A stretch of 64,000 nucleotides of DNA from Leucaena leucocephala (GCA_037074615.1 CM073519.1:22279001-22343000); one strand, 5' to 3'. Counted from the stretch's first letter, positions 24,255-36,056 are shown. The notes: a model not told the origin generated them from the sequence alone. A program made the numbers and translations.

Positions 24255-26390
24255 AATCATGAAAAATTTTTCTTGACTCCTTCATTCAAATTTCTCAGCT
24301 CTACTCACACTTCAACAAAATAAAATAGTAGAAAGAAAGAACAAAGTCCTCCTGATATGGCTAGAGCTATGATGAATGAAAAATGGATATCTCAAGTTTT
24401 CTTGGTAGAAGCAATGAGTACAACTTGTTACATTTCTAACATAGCCTATATCAAAACAATGCTTGAGAAAATCTTTGGAAGCAAATATTTCATTCATAAC
24501 ACAACAAGGAGAATCTGGGTAAATTCGATCCTAAGTTTGATGAAGGGCTATTTCTTGCATATTCTAATCATACCAAAGGTTATAGAGTTTTAAAATCTTT
24601 TTGAGGATGATGCTGAGATTGTTCAAAACTTTGAAAAATTGAGTCTTGACAAAAACCAAGCATTATCAAATTTTGAAGATCTAGAAACACCCAATGAAAC
24701 ATTTTCTCAAGAAGAGGATGACCAACCTAAAGCTTGGAATCATAACAAGGATCATCCCTTAGATTAGGTCATTGGTTAAGTCAATGAAGGGGTAAAAACC
24801 TAGAGACAAGTGTTCAATAAATTGTTTTTGTTTTTATTTATCTCAAACATTAAACCCACCAATGTTGATAAAGCTCTAACAGATGCATTCTGGATAAAAG
24901 CTATGCAAGAAGAGCTTAACCAATTTAAGCGTAATCAAGTTTAAGACTTGTTGATAAATCCTAATGATTATCCACTTATAGGCACTAAATAGGTATTCAA
25001 TAATAAGCTTGATGAATTTGCAATAATTGTTAGAAATAAGGTTAGACTTGTTACAAAAGGCTATATTCAGGAAGAAGGAATTGAGTATATGGAAACATAT
25101 GCTCCAGTAACTATATTGGAAGTTATATGAGTACTCTTAGCCTTTGCCTATATGAAAGATTTTAAGCTTTATCAAATAGATGTTAAAAGTTCTTTTCTAA
25201 ATGGTTATATTATAGAGGAAGTTTATGTTAAACAACCCCCTAGTTTTTAAAGTTTAAACTATCCTGATCATCTTTACAAATTAAAAAAGGCTTTATATGG
25301 TTTAGAGCAAGCTCTAAGAGCTTGGTATCAACACATTAGCAATTTTATTTTAGATAAGATCTTTGAAAGAGGAAAAATGGATACAACATAACACTTTTAT
25401 AAAAAGAAATAAACAAGATTTATTAGTAGTTCAAATTTATGTTGATGATATAATATCCAGTGCTACTAAGGAAGATCTTTGTCAATAGCTTGCCAAGATG
25501 AAGCAGGGAGACTTTGAGATGTCCATGATGGGAGAACTCAACTTCTTTCTTGGATTACAAATCAAGCAAAAGAAGAATGGCATATTCATCTCTCAGACGA
25601 AGTATCTCAAGGAACTTTTGAAGAAGTATCTCAAACAAAGTACTAATGAGTTCAACAATTGAATTGGATGCAGATGAGAAAGGGAAAGAGTTCAACATCA
25701 CCAAATATCGAGCAATGGTTAGATCACTCTTGTATTTGAAGCAAGTAGGCCAGATATCCAATTTAGTGTAGGTATGAGTGCAAGGTATCAAGTTGTACCC
25801 AAAGAATCACACGTTGAAGCTATGAAGAGACTATTAAGATATCTAATAGGAACTATCAACCTTGGAATATTGATTCCCAAAAGAGGTGGAGAATACTTGG
25901 TAGCCTACTCAAATTCATATGACAATTTTTTAGTTAGGGATAGTAATAGGGACAATTATTCCATATATTTTGATAATGTAGATTGCAAGAATGATAGAAA
26001 AAGCATCAGTGGACAATACCAATTTCTTGGTGATTGTCTTGTGTCTTGGTTTACAAGAAGCAATACACTGTTGCTATTTCTTTAACTGAAGCTAAGTATA
26101 TTGTAGTGGCAAGTTGTTGTGCTCAAGTTCTATGGTTAAAGTAACTCCTACAAAACTTAGGAATTCATTTCAAGGAGATACCAAGTCTTTGTGATAACAC
26201 AAGCACCATTAGCTTATCAAAGAACCTAGTCTTCCACTCAAGAACCAAGCACATTGATATACGACATCACTTTATCATATTTCATGTTCGAAAGAAAGAT
26301 ATTATAGTAGAAGTTATGTCCACTCAAAGCCTCTTGCAAAATAACAATTCAACTATATAATAAGAGAATTGGGAATGGTAAATCTTAGTT
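24255..26390 (+). pseudogene. Ty1/copia pol remnant (integrase end, RT, RNase H)
   Basis: Order on the plus strand: end of the integrase core with KIVERKNK (24323-24346) and the following ARAMMNEK...EAMSTTCYISN block; GYRVF (near 24574); RT start with KALTDAFWIKAMQEELNQFK (about 24870-24930); YQIDVKSSFLNGYIIEEVY (about 25170-25230); LYKLKKALYGLEQALRAWY (about 25272-25328); catalytic YVDDI (25438-25452); RNase H with SLTEAKYIVVASCCAQVLW (about 26080-26140) and TKHIDIRHHF (about 26248-26277). Stops and frameshifts occur throughout, so it is inactive. The N-terminal half (gag, protease, integrase start) and the 5' LTR are absent. The env-like ORF, PPT and 3' LTR downstream point to a Sirevirus-type element. 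Confidence 0.85.
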
Positions 26391-26399
26391 AATTGTATG

Positions 26400-27075
26400 G
26401 ATTTCTTTAAATTTAATTATTTTACTAAGTCTCATGTTTTGATGATTAATTATCTAATTTAAGCATTGGAGTATCTAAAATTTTGTTTTGCAAGAGAATG
26501 GCAACAACATATATATTGATCGATTAACACTTTGATAAGAAGTTTAATCGAATAACACTTCGATAAATATGAAATGTCAAGGATTAGAAAATTTAGTGAG
26601 TTATCAAAGAAGGCTTTGATGAATGGTCTTTTCAATAAAAACTTCGAAAAGCCTCTGTATAGATATGGTAAGATTCATTGATCCATTTATCGATAAATTA
26701 TCTTATAGATAAATACATCAATAAATGAAGAGAAAAGTATAATCGTTTTCAAATTTTCACATACAACAATGATTTTTTGAAAAGAGGCTTTGTTGAAAAG
26801 AACTTTGAAAAATGCCAAGTTTTATTTAATGGCATTTATTGAAAAGCCCTTTGATAAATCCTCAGTTTAAAAACCAAAATATGACCATTACTCATATCAA
26901 TTCATTGATCCCTAACTCAAAAAACTCTCTCAACTCTCTATAACTAACCTTCCCAAACATTTTCTCTCTCTTAAATTTCTCACTTTAAACCCTCCAAAAC
27001 CTCCTAAACATATTTTCACCCTTTGATTCCTTCTCATTTATTAGAACAAAAAATGCCAATGTTTCTTATAGTGAA
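26400..27075 (+). other. Spacer with CGATAA-type motifs between pol and env-like ORF
   Basis: Non-coding, AT-rich. Variants of TTATCGATAA, CTTCGATAAAT and TTTGATAAG recur between 26510 and 26850, the same motif class as in the LTRs at 31920-33660 and 33897-34715. Confidence 0.5.
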
Positions 27076-27543
27076 ATGAGCAAGAAGACTTCAGTAACAA
27101 AAGTAGCTCCTTTAAATCAAAATCCCCTAAGGTTAGTCCCAAACTAATAAATTATCCTTTTCCTCTACCAGAAGATTCAGAAACTCTAAGGATAGGTAGA
27201 AAACAAAGTTCTCTTTAGCTTTCTTCAAAAAGGAAAAGGAGCATATTGCCTACTATATTAGAGGAATCAAGGTCATAAAACACTCCATCTGATGGAAATG
27301 TTAACAAGATTGTGAAAGCTATTATGAATGTGGGTGTTTCGTATAAGCCTACTTAACCTTTTAAAAAAAAGAGATATTGGAGAAAAAGAAAATATGGCCT
27401 TCTAAAGGTATTTCTCTCAATATCCCTATTGATAATTTGCCAATAGGACACATAGATAAGGGAAAGTATAAGATTGATTTTACTGGTAGCGATTTTTGTC
27501 CTGTGGCATATATTGATTTAGACTACCTAAAGATAATGATAAG
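27076..27543 (+). pseudogene. Env-like / plant-transposon-domain ORF, part 1
   Basis: Begins at an ATG (27076), encodes a Lys/Ser-rich N-terminus and then a hydrophobic region including IDFTGSDF. Stops and frame shifts are present. It is cut by the family element 27544-30847 and resumes after the TSD at 30853. Position after pol is where Sireviruses carry their env-like ORF. Confidence 0.5.
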
Positions 27544-27639
27544 TGTCATATCCTAAATTTTCCCTATATGTATAATGCTGATAGTAGAAAGAGGTTTAGA
27601 AAGGATTATGACAATGATCAGAAGAAATAATAAAGGTTA

Positions 27640-27830
27640 AATAAGTCTTGAAGGAAGAGAGGGACCTAAATGAAAATTAGAAAAGGTTGGAGGCCAAAAA
27701 TGAAAGTAGAAACAAAAGGAGGGACCTAAATGCAATTAACTAAAAGTATAGGGACTTAAATGCAATTAGCCAAAAGTTGAGGGACCTAAATGTAATTATA
27801 AGAAAGTTGAACCGAAAAAGGTTCAAAAAT
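27640..27830 (+). repeat. Degenerate 30-50 bp minisatellite of family A
   Basis: About four units built on GGGACCTAAATGYAATTA separated by 'aaaagtt' spacers. Comparable arrays with different unit numbers lie near the start of the other forward copies (34830-34990, 40500-40650, 55350-55530) and in reverse at 45150-45320. Confidence 0.7.
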
Positions 27831-28809
27831 GCCCAAAATCATATTAGTCCCAAATTTTACCAGTAGATAGATAAAATCGTTCTGATCAGTTTAACACAAC
27901 ATAGAATTTTGATTTGAGGTCCTAATTAATTGATATAAATTCCTAAAGACAGGAAGAATTAGTACAGTATTTTTTGGACCTCAGAATCATATGAAACCTT
28001 ACAGTAAATTTTTATAATTAATATAAAAATTTATAAAATTGGCAAAGTCAGAAAAGGAATCCTGTAGAATTCTTACGGGAATTTACAGTGAAATAAAATA
28101 CCCGATAAATACGGTCGAGAGAGATTCCTTGGGAATTGTGCCATAAAGATAATGGACCAAATGGCATCTCAAGAGGCCTAATAAGGTGGTGAAATAGTTA
28201 AGTGGGCCAGAGTTTAGAGCAACCCAAGAAAAGTGTGAAATTATAAACATGCCCCTAGGTGGCCAGATTGTACCAGTGATGGATAGAAGGCATTTTGGTC
28301 ATTCTGGACAGGACAAAAATGTGCAAGATAGTATAAATATGATTAGTTAGAGCTAGTATATACCCTAATATAGTATAAAGAGGTGTGAAATGACAATTAT
28401 GCTCTTAGGGTTAATATAGTGCAAGACAGTGAACCAAGGGCATTTCAGTCATTTTCCAAGGGATTTGTAATTAAGTACTGACCCAGTACAAAAATTTCAA
28501 TGGTAGAAAGAATCCAAATACTAGATTTAAGGTCAGAAAGCATATTATGAAGTCTCAGAAAAATTAAATTTATAAAACAATCTGGTTTTGGGGAATCGGA
28601 CTGAACCGGTACCGGATTGGATTGGAATTTTTCCAGAAGCTTCCCCCATTGGAATTTTGCCACCTAGCCTATGAAGTGTCCCTTGATGATATCATGGATG
28701 ATGTCATAATTATCCTTTTTGAAAAAGTTAAATCCAATATTAAATGTAAGCCATTAGATCAAATAGTGCACAAACTAATCTTGGCCATTGATTTTCCATG
28801 AGATTTTTC

Positions 28810-28817
28810 TATAAATA
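28810..28817 (+). promoter_or_regulatory. TATA box of family element 27544-30847
   Basis: TATAAATA in the context TTTTTCTATAAATACC, 66 bp before the mini-ORF ATG. The context is conserved in the other forward copies. Confidence 0.65.
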
Positions 28818-28875
28818 CCTCTTCATTTCAACCTCCAAACTGTGAGCTCAAGAACCTTGGGGAAACTCTTGCAAA

Positions 28876-28938
28876 ATGAAAACACAAGCCAAGACAAAGA
28901 AGATCAAGGCACCAAAGTTCAAGCAAGCTAGAGATTAA
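28876..28938 (+). CDS. Conserved leader mini-ORF, 20 codons
   Basis: ATG at 28876 to TAA at 28936-28938. Shares the MKTQAKTKK start with the other copies but reads through the usual TAG because of an indel, ending KQARD. The splice donor GTAAGC follows at 28941. A peptide of this size is supported only by its recurrence between copies. Confidence 0.35.
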   Translation: MKTQAKTKKIKAPKFKQARD

Positions 28939-28940
28939 AG

Positions 28941-28949
28941 GTAAGCAAT
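28941..28949 (+). promoter_or_regulatory. Predicted 5' splice donor in element leader
   Basis: AAAG/GTAAGCAAT matches the plant donor consensus. The same site follows the mini-ORF in copies at 36180 and 60546 and on the minus strand at 16554; 41967 has GTAGGC. Confidence 0.45.
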
Positions 28950-30852
28950 CTATCCTAACTTATTTTCCTTTGATTTGGGAGCTTGAACTTAGGGTTTTCT
29001 TGGGGGAAATTTGAGTTTTCTCTAAGGTGTTGTACTTTCAAAAAATCTTAGATGAAAGGGAAAAGAAGAAATTAAAGTTAGAGATTTATGTTGAAGCTTA
29101 AACAAGCTAGATAATTGATTGGTTGTTGAATCAAGTTGATATTCTTGACTTTGCCATGCTTGAACCATTTTGGTTTGCACTATAAATGATGGAAGGAAAT
29201 GGAATTTCAATTATTTAAGATGATTTTGTGTAGGATTAGATAGGTTTTGAACCTTGGAAGCATTGGAATTCCAAGTTATAATTTTTGAGATTATTCTTTG
29301 TTACTGTTCACTTGCATGAATAGTTATTGGAATTTTATGATTTTGATGCTTCCAATGGTTTTAAAATGAAAAATTGTGTGGGATAAAGTGGAGAAACAAG
29401 TATGGGAAGCATTAGAATTAAGATGAGAATTTTTGAAAGAAAAGAGGGTGTTATGTAATTTTCTACAGAACAGTGCATAGGAGCTGGAATTTCATGATTC
29501 TAACCTCATAAATGGATTCAAAAGGTGAAATTGTGTAGGGTAAAGTCAAGACATCAATTGGTTCAAGGGCCAAGGTAATTAGCAAATATTAGAGAAAGTT
29601 ATGTTAGTAAAGAGTTTATCAAGGATAGTCTTGAGCATTATTGGAATTCTTAGTCCTAATGAGTTATGTGATGAATATGAATGTGTTTAGGACCTTGAAA
29701 CATCCAAGAAGATGTTGGAAAGTGATTGACCGAAAGACTTCATGGTTGAAAAGCTAGGGAGCAGGTGCAAAATATCAAGATAAAAGCTTAAGTGCAAGGT
29801 AGTGGACTTACCTCTTATGTCCTTGATGTGGTATGCTTATGTGTTGACATGTATATGATATTTGAATGATATTGTGACATGATAAATGATGTTGAATGTA
29901 TTATGAAGAACATGTTTTCCATGGCCATACACTATTATGCAAAAGTATATAGCATGATGGCATGTCACTAATCAAAGAAAATTTAATAAAATTATATATC
30001 ATGCATTAGATCCATCTTGCATATTTAAGTTGTAATATTTTCTACTGATATTCTTTAGAATCTCACCCTCCCATAACCAACCAATTTAGGTCAAGCATGA
30101 AGAAAAATGTATGCATGGAGAAGAGCTAAATAATGGAAGAAAGGAAGTGAAGTAATTGGGATCCTAGCATGGGCTATGAATTATCCATGTATGTAAATGC
30201 CATGTAAGGTGTCTATTTATATGATAAAATTGTATGAAATAATTATGAAATAACCCCATGATGTATATGAATGCATGAAAGGAAAAATAGATGGTTGATG
30301 CATGCTGGAACAATTATTGAAAGTAAAAGAAAGGAAACTGAAATGGTAAAAATGTAGGTCCTAAAGCAGTTTGACTTTGGCTTTAGTTTGACCAAGCAAA
30401 TGAATAAATTAATTCACAAAATTTTATGAACAAGTAGTACACATACATATCTTTAAATTCATAGGTAATATGCTTCATTTGGATATGTATATCAAGAGAA
30501 ATGAATTTTCAAAGTTAAGAGACAAAATCTGGAATTTCCAGAATTTGCCATATGAATAGTAAAAAGTAACGATTTAACTGTATCAATTGGCAAGGTAAAT
30601 GTCCAGATTTATATTTTTCCCTTAAAGAGCTATGAAAGTACTTCAATTAGAAATTTGGATCAACTCCATACTATTTTTATACATTTAGTTATGAATTTTT
30701 AAATTTGGACTATAAATCTAAAAATTACCAAGTGAACAGTACCTGTTAGGTAAATTTTAAAATTTTAATTTTTGGGCTAATATAATGTTCGCTAATCAAA
30801 TATGCTTCCATATGCATACTCTGAGGTGGTAAAAGTAAGATATTTCAATAAG

Positions 30853-31919
30853 ACTTAGTTGGATTTGTATAATCCCATTAAGTATTATGAAAACTGGTTA
30901 GGAATCAAGTTGTTTTATAACCCTAAAGTTGGTAGGAGATTTTATTGCAACATGAAGATACATGATTATGAGGTTAATGAAGATTGTATTTGGTCAAGAG
31001 TCATCTAGCCCCTAAATTAAGAGGAAAGGAGATTAGGATTAACGGTGATCTCATAAATATTCTGTTAAGGACTAGAGACTATGTGAAAGGACCAGCTGTG
31101 TCACCAAAAGATATTAATAGAATTATGATGATGAGTGATAATTTCTCTGGTGATTTGAAGTTTGTTCCAAATATGTGTGATTATCATCATATAATATACT
31201 ATATTTATTTAAAGAGCATGGTTAATAAGTCAAGGATCTTCACTTATATGAATCAGGAGGATTACCTACTATTAGCTAGGATTATGAGTGGGAAAAGATT
31301 AACATTAGAGCTCTGATATATATAGTGAGATTAGAAATTTCTACTATGACAAGTCTAAGGTCACTCTTATCCCTCACCCTTAGTTGGTATCCTTCATTCT
31401 CCAATAGAAAACATTGCTTATCTAGAAAAGGAGATAAGGAGGTTAAGATCCCAAGATTTAGAACTGAACAAATTCACCAAATGAGGATATCTTTACCTTT
31501 GCCATTGGAGGCAAGCTATCTCAAAAGGCAAAATGGAAGTAACCTATTGGACAAGCTTTAAACATCAAGATGAAGCTCAATCCTCTACAGGTCCTACTCA
31601 TGCCTCTACTTCATCATTTGCTTAAACTTCAATCTAACATATGTTGTAACAAGAGTTAAGAAGTTTTGAGGAAAGGATGATTGATAGGGTACAGAAATTT
31701 GGTCAAATCTCACTTCAAGGGGTTACTGCTTCATTTAAGGATTTTGGGGAATCTCTTCAGAATAAAAATTGCTAGATGAGATCTCCAAGGTTAATGAAGC
31801 CTCAAGGAACAACTTTGAAATCCTCTTTAATTTGATTGATTCTCACATAAAATCATTCAAGGCTATGGGACAAGAAATAGTGGATTTAAGGACACAGTTG
31901 ACAATTCTAAGATCACCTT
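30853..31919 (+). pseudogene. Env-like / plant-transposon-domain ORF, part 2
   Basis: Continues after the TSD of the inserted family element. The best open part (30984-31316, 110 codons) contains RGKEIRINGDLINILLRTRD, then a DYHHIIYYIYLK block and DYLLLARIMSGKRL. These resemble the 'putative plant transposon protein' domain often encoded downstream of Sirevirus pol. A helical segment follows (31769-31914, INDxHIKSF-type). The frame runs directly into the inverted LTR at 31920. Several stops lie between, so it is dead. The role of this ORF in live elements is not established. Confidence 0.55.
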
Positions 31920-33660
31920 TGTTAGTTTTGGCAGTTACACCCAAGGGGGCTGAACTGAGTGATATTTAAAAATTAAAAAAATCTTCAAAAACTAAATAGA
32001 TAAGTTAAGAGTGATATTACTGAGAGTAGCTAAATGAAGAAATTGACACCAGAGATTTATCCTAATTTGACCTAACCACTTGACCTACGTCCAGTCTCTA
32101 GATTTCCTCTGAGATTTTTCACTATAACTCTAAGATTCACCGAGCTCTTGGTACCTCAGTATATCAATAAGAGAATCCCTCTCACTCCCCATTACAACCC
32201 GTAAGGTATCAATTGTGAGAATCCCTCTCACTCCCTCTTATAACTTGTAAGGTTACAATCCACTCAAGAGTCCCATGCTCATGAGAAACTCATAAAATAA
32301 TTGAGAAATTACAAAGGCTTTCTCAATAGAGGAGTTATGATAATCACTTAATTACATGAATTTCTCTCTTAGAAGGTTCCGTTGTTCATGCTAAATGAAG
32401 TATGACAATATATAGTATGAATACTCGAATAAATACCTTAATCCTATGTAGTTAAGCCTAAGCAACTTGTAATATATCTATTAGATATATCGAGATTTAA
32501 GTGAAGCGGTGACAAAGCCATGGGTAGTTAACGGTAGTAGGTAGCTACATTAAATGCACATTCTAACAGTTTGCTTTTAACCGTAACTTCTCCATTTGAA
32601 GTCTCCAAAACGTAAACATACTAGCAAGACCTTGTGAGAGTAATAGATAATGATTTATAAAAGATAGAAATGATTACTCTAAGTCTAGATGATTTCTAAA
32701 AAGATATAATTTAAAAATCTTTTGAATTTCTATAAGAATTTATCGAAGTGGTCATCGATAAGATAGCTTACCAAAGAGGACTTCGATAAGATTTACATAA
32801 AATCCTTTAATGCAAGGTGCACATCTTATCGATAAATGGCATGTTCAAATAGCTTATCAATAAATACAATATACTGAATAGACTTAAATTTTTCACTGTA
32901 TCTGATTTATCAAAGTGTTATTTGAAGAATAGCCTTATCGAATAACTTATTTATAAATCACTCAACATTGCTTTAAAAAATAGAACCACTTTAACTGTGA
33001 AGTTTAGCGAGTTTATGAGTGAAATTTTCTCATACTTATCAAAGTGTTCTTCGATAAATACCCTTATTGAATAGTACTTCGATAAATAGAGCCTTTAAAA
33101 TGTATAATACTTAACAAACTTTATATTTATTGAATAGCTTATCGATGAACTGATAAGTTTTCCAAAATTGAGTTCAAACTTCATTTTCTCAATTTATCGA
33201 ATGCTTTATCGATAAACCAATTTATTGATTAAGACTTCGATAAGATTTCTTCAAGAATCATTTTCACAAAATTTTTTGTTTAAAGTCTTTATCAAGCAAT
33301 AACCTTATCAATAAATACTTTTATAAAATACTAAGTCAATTTCAAATTTATCAAAGGCTTTATCGATAAATAGTCTTATCGAATAAGTCTTTGAAAATAT
33401 ATGATTTTAAAATACGGCTTAGTCTTCTTCATAACTGATTTGTTCATTTATCGAAGGCTTTATTGATAATATCCTTATTGAATAGAGCTTTGACAAATTC
33501 ACTTCAAAAAACATATTCTCTTCCAAATTTCTTTTTCATTTATAAAAGATCTATCGAACAAACACCTTATCGAGAAGCTTATTAGTAAATGCTCTTATCA
33601 AAACACTTTAAGCTTTGAACTCATTTTAAATTGTCATCATCAAAATATTAGAGTATAACA
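31920..33660 (-). mobile_element. Solo LTR of a copia (Sirevirus-like) element, inverted
   Basis: Plus strand TGTTAGTTTTGG ... GAGTATAACA, 1741 bp, with a perfect TSD ACCTT (31915-31919 and 33661-33665). It is the reverse complement of the 3' LTR type at 33897: the start 'tgt(t)agactatatgttttgatgatgac' and the downstream 'ggtacctcag', 'acctacgtccagtctctag' and 'caaccac' blocks correspond. The env-like frame continues in phase on the far side of one TSD. Rich in TTATCGATAA palindromes (32740-33600). Confidence 0.8.
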
Positions 33661-33751
33661 ACCTTCAAAACTTCTAGCCTCACCCCCTATCCCCTTATCT
33701 TCCAAACCTAATGATGCCAAAAAGGGGGAAAGAACTCATAAGAAGAAATGA
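33661..33751 (+). pseudogene. Env-like ORF, C-terminal end
   Basis: After the solo LTR the same frame resumes (SKLLASPPIPLSSKPNDAKK) and ends at TGA 33749-33751. A short Pro/Ser-rich then Lys-rich tail preceding the PPT is usual for the last ORF of Sireviruses. Confidence 0.5.
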
Positions 33752-33883
33752 GTTATTTTCTTTAAATTTTCTTTGAATATCTTAATTGACTTAAGCTTTT
33801 ATGCATTTCAATCTCAGTTTGTTTATATTATAATTATTGATTCTAACCCTTTTAACTTTATTAGTTAGGTTTTGACATCATCT

Positions 33884-33896
33884 AAAAGGAGGAGAA
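33884..33896 (+). other. Polypurine tract
   Basis: AAAAGGAGGAGAA directly before the LTR start TGTTAGAC at 33897; this is the plus-strand primer site of the copia element. Confidence 0.8.
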
Positions 33897-36048
33897 TGTT
33901 AGACTATATGTTTTGATGATGACAAATTGTTGCGTTTTAATTCAAGTTCTAAACAACTTTTTTTATATAAGCTTATTTATAAGAATATTTATCAATAAAC
34001 CCTTCGATCAATAGGAAAGTTTTTATTTTTAGAACCAATTTCTGAATAGAGCTTATAGAAAGATTGATCGATAAGATAACTTATCGATACGCTCTTTGCT
34101 AAACGAAAAAGTTGTGCATTTTTTGAATCTTTTTATCTTAAAACAAAAGACTAAGAAGAATCTTGTATGTGAAAGCTAAGTCTATAATTGCATTAGAAAA
34201 TGATCTTATCAAAGTTTGGAAAAACTTTGACGCAATTATTGCCAAAATATTTTTAAACTTAAAAGTATTCTAATGAAGTTTAAAATTCTCTCTTTTAACT
34301 CAGTTTTATCTAAGACTTCAAAGAATGCACTCATCAAATATTTTCAAAAGACCACTTTATCAAAATTCAAGATCTTATCAAAGAGCCATTCGAAAAGACT
34401 ATTTATCGTCAGTTTTTTAAAATAACAAAAGTATTAATCAAATAAAATTTTGAAAATATTCATTTTCGATATGTATTTCGATAAGGATGGTTTTTGAAGT
34501 GTTTTTTGGTAAGGGTGGGTCAATTTGATTTAAACTCATATTCATCTATGCATGTTTCGAAGGGTAAACTTTTCAAAGTACATTTTTGATCAATTGACTT
34601 GTACTTCTTCAGGATGTTGAAACTGGTCTTTAAACAATTTTTTATTCAATCCAAAGTTTTAAAAACTAATTTATCTTTGCATAATCACTTGTTATATCAA
34701 TTATACAATGCATTTTATCATATCCTAATTTTTCCCTATCTGTATAGTATTGATAGTGGAAAGAGGTTTAGGAAGGATTATGACAAAGATCAGAAGAAAT
34801 GATAAAGGTTAAATGAGTCTTGAAGGAAGAAAGGGACCTAAACGAAAATTGGAAAAGTTTAAAGGCCAAAAGTTAAAGTAGAAACAAAAGTTGGGTCAAA
34901 ATTTGTAATTTCCAAAAGTTTAGGGACCTAAATGTAAATATCCAAAAAGTTAGGGACATAAATGTAATTAAGAGAAAAGTTCAAGGGCAAAAATTATAAT
35001 TATAAAAAGATCAGCCCGAAAAGGGTTATAACTGCCCAGAAGTATTTTAGTCCCATATTCTATTAGTAAATAGAGGAAGGTATGCTGGATAATCTGACAT
35101 GATATAGAAATTTTATTAGGGCTCTAGACAGCAGATATTTATCTGATAGTCTAAAAGTTATCTAAAATTTTATCAGATTTCATGGACTTCAGATATAAGT
35201 GGGCAAATTACAGGAAAGTGTGCCCTATAGTGTCAGATGTCCTGGATCTGACAGAACTCCAGAAGAAGTTCTATATAAAAAGTTATTCACATATCAGTGA
35301 ATTTTGACGGGAGTTTGTTAACACCTATGATCAAATAATGGAACTTATCGGTATGTAAGCCTGGATAAAATGAGATCAGATGATCTCATATATAGGCCCA
35401 TAATGACGCCAAGGAAGGCCCAAAACCCAGGGTACCAGTCTATCAGTAGAAGGGGCCAGTGCCAGAAAAAGTGCGAAATTACAAAAATGCCCCTAGATGC
35501 CCAGATTGTACCAGAGATGGATGAAGGGCATTTTGGTCATCTGGGACAGCCTAAAAACATGGCACATGGTATAAATATGATTAGTTGAGCCAATATATGC
35601 CCTGAGGCAGTACAAAGAGGGGTGAAATGACAATTATGCCCTTAGGGTCAGTACAGTGCAAGAAAGGACACTAGGGGTATTTTGGTCATTTTCCAAGGGA
35701 TCTGTAATTAAGTTGTGGCTAGTACAAGTATGTAAATGGTGTGAGAAGCCTAGACATTGATTTCTAGGACAGAATATATATCCTGGTATATTATAAAAAA
35801 TTAGGAACAGAAAACAGTCTGATTGCTGTGAAACTGCACCGATCAGTACTGGATTGGACTAGAATTTCTCCAGAAGGTTCCTTACACTATGAGCAAGCCA
35901 CATAACCCCTTGAGGTGTCCCTTGAGCTGGCCCACATGATGTCATAATTATTCTTTTATGAAAAAGTGAAATCCAAGATTAAATGTGAGCCTTTAGATCA
36001 AATAGTAACCAAATCAATCTTGGCCATTCATTTTGCATGGATTTTGGC

Positions 36049-36056
36049 TATAAATA
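36049..36056 (+). promoter_or_regulatory. TATA box of family element 34716-38127
   Basis: TATAAATA followed by CCCC, 65 bp before the mini-ORF ATG; same spacing as the sister copies. Confidence 0.65.

Larger units (their letters stand above)
27544..30847 (+). mobile_element. Family A element, forward, full length
   Basis: TGTCATATCC ... TAAGATATTTCA, 3304 bp, with a perfect TSD ATAAG (27539-27543 and 30848-30852). Order: degenerate 'agggacctaaatgcaatta' units (27640-27830), GATTTGAGGTCC block, TATA box (28810-28817), mini-ORF (28876-28938), splice donor (28941), hairpin ACTGTTCA...TGAATAGT (29303-29324), second hairpin (30047-30064), terminus. It interrupts the env-like ORF of the copia element. 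No protein family is encoded. Confidence 0.9.

Noticed and set aside
27544..30847. Interpretation as a DNA transposon because the ends are near-inverted
   Set aside because: The TG...CA ends, 5-bp TSD, internal TATA box and donor, and size fit an LTR-type unit better; no transposase or longer TIR is present.
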